NCBI RefSeq assembly: GCF_000397065.2
Contig: NZ_KE007327.1
Span: forward strand, 241,214 to 305,213
Source of the DNA: Marinobacter lipolyticus SM19
Lineage (GTDB): Bacteria; Pseudomonadota; Gammaproteobacteria; Pseudomonadales; Oleiphilaceae
Direction: 5' to 3'
Length of the DNA: 64,000 nt
Positions within the stretch are counted from its first letter, which is position 1, and each line of letters opens with the position of its first letter. The notes beneath the pieces are model-generated. The model saw nothing but the letters and a program-made list of their open reading frames with translations. It was not told the origin of the DNA and ran no database searches. This document shows, in pieces, positions 63,988 to 64,000 of the stretch. Made by a program: the position numbers and the translations under genes.

Positions 63988-64000
63988 GCGCATCTCTTTC

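Overview
The window looks like chromosomal DNA of a marine gammaproteobacterium close to Marinobacter, with gene neighbourhoods shared with Pseudomonas. It is moderately GC-rich by eye and has no plasmid, phage, CRISPR or intact insertion-sequence signature. The evidence is the set of conserved blocks: oxyR-recG; rpsU-dnaG-rpoD-tRNA next to tsaD, plsY and folB; dksA-gluQ-cbrX-cbrA-cbrB-crcZ-pcnB-folK-panB-panC-pgi; and argC-erpA-anmK-peptidase-tyrS, ending at what looks like an rRNA operon promoter.

Layout. 1-7.4 kb: the end of oxyR, recG, an HDOD signalling protein, a candidate orphan sRNA, a DUF2489 membrane protein and a molybdopterin oxidoreductase. 7.5-20.6 kb is the most accessory part. 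It holds two paralogous giant Ig-like lipoproteins flanking a FadL-like outer-membrane porin, an orphan PEP-CTERM protein behind a possible sigma-54 promoter, a diguanylate cyclase paired with an acyl-CoA dehydrogenase-like protein that lacks the usual catalytic Glu, and a two-gene unit of micro-proteins. 20.8-28 kb: tRNA-Ile2(CAU), the macromolecular synthesis operon, tsaD, plsY, folB and a degenerate folK paralog. 28-41 kb: pgi, pantothenate genes, true folK, pcnB, the CbrA/CbrB carbon-catabolite regulatory system with an unannotated CrcZ-type sRNA, gluQ, dksA and sfsA. 41-51 kb: a Rieske/pentapeptide pair, an APH-kinase fusion, the PBP1b gene mrcB with a TPR lipoprotein, and an ECF sigma/anti-sigma operon. 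51-64 kb: a secreted lipase, a ClC-hemJ-thiD-thiE-hemL operon, argC, bactofilin, erpA, anmK, an M23 peptidase and tyrS.

How it works together. CbrA/CbrB, a sigma-54 promoter with TGTTAC/GTAACA enhancer half-sites, and a 380-nt RNA with five A-rich CA motifs form a complete carbon-catabolite control circuit in one place; this is the best supported non-coding discovery. The lipoprotein-porin-lipoprotein cluster at 7.5-15.6 kb is the best candidate for an undescribed system, probably for surface capture or uptake of a hydrophobic substrate. Start-site analysis also suggests a leaderless mrcB message and a rare AUA start for thiD.
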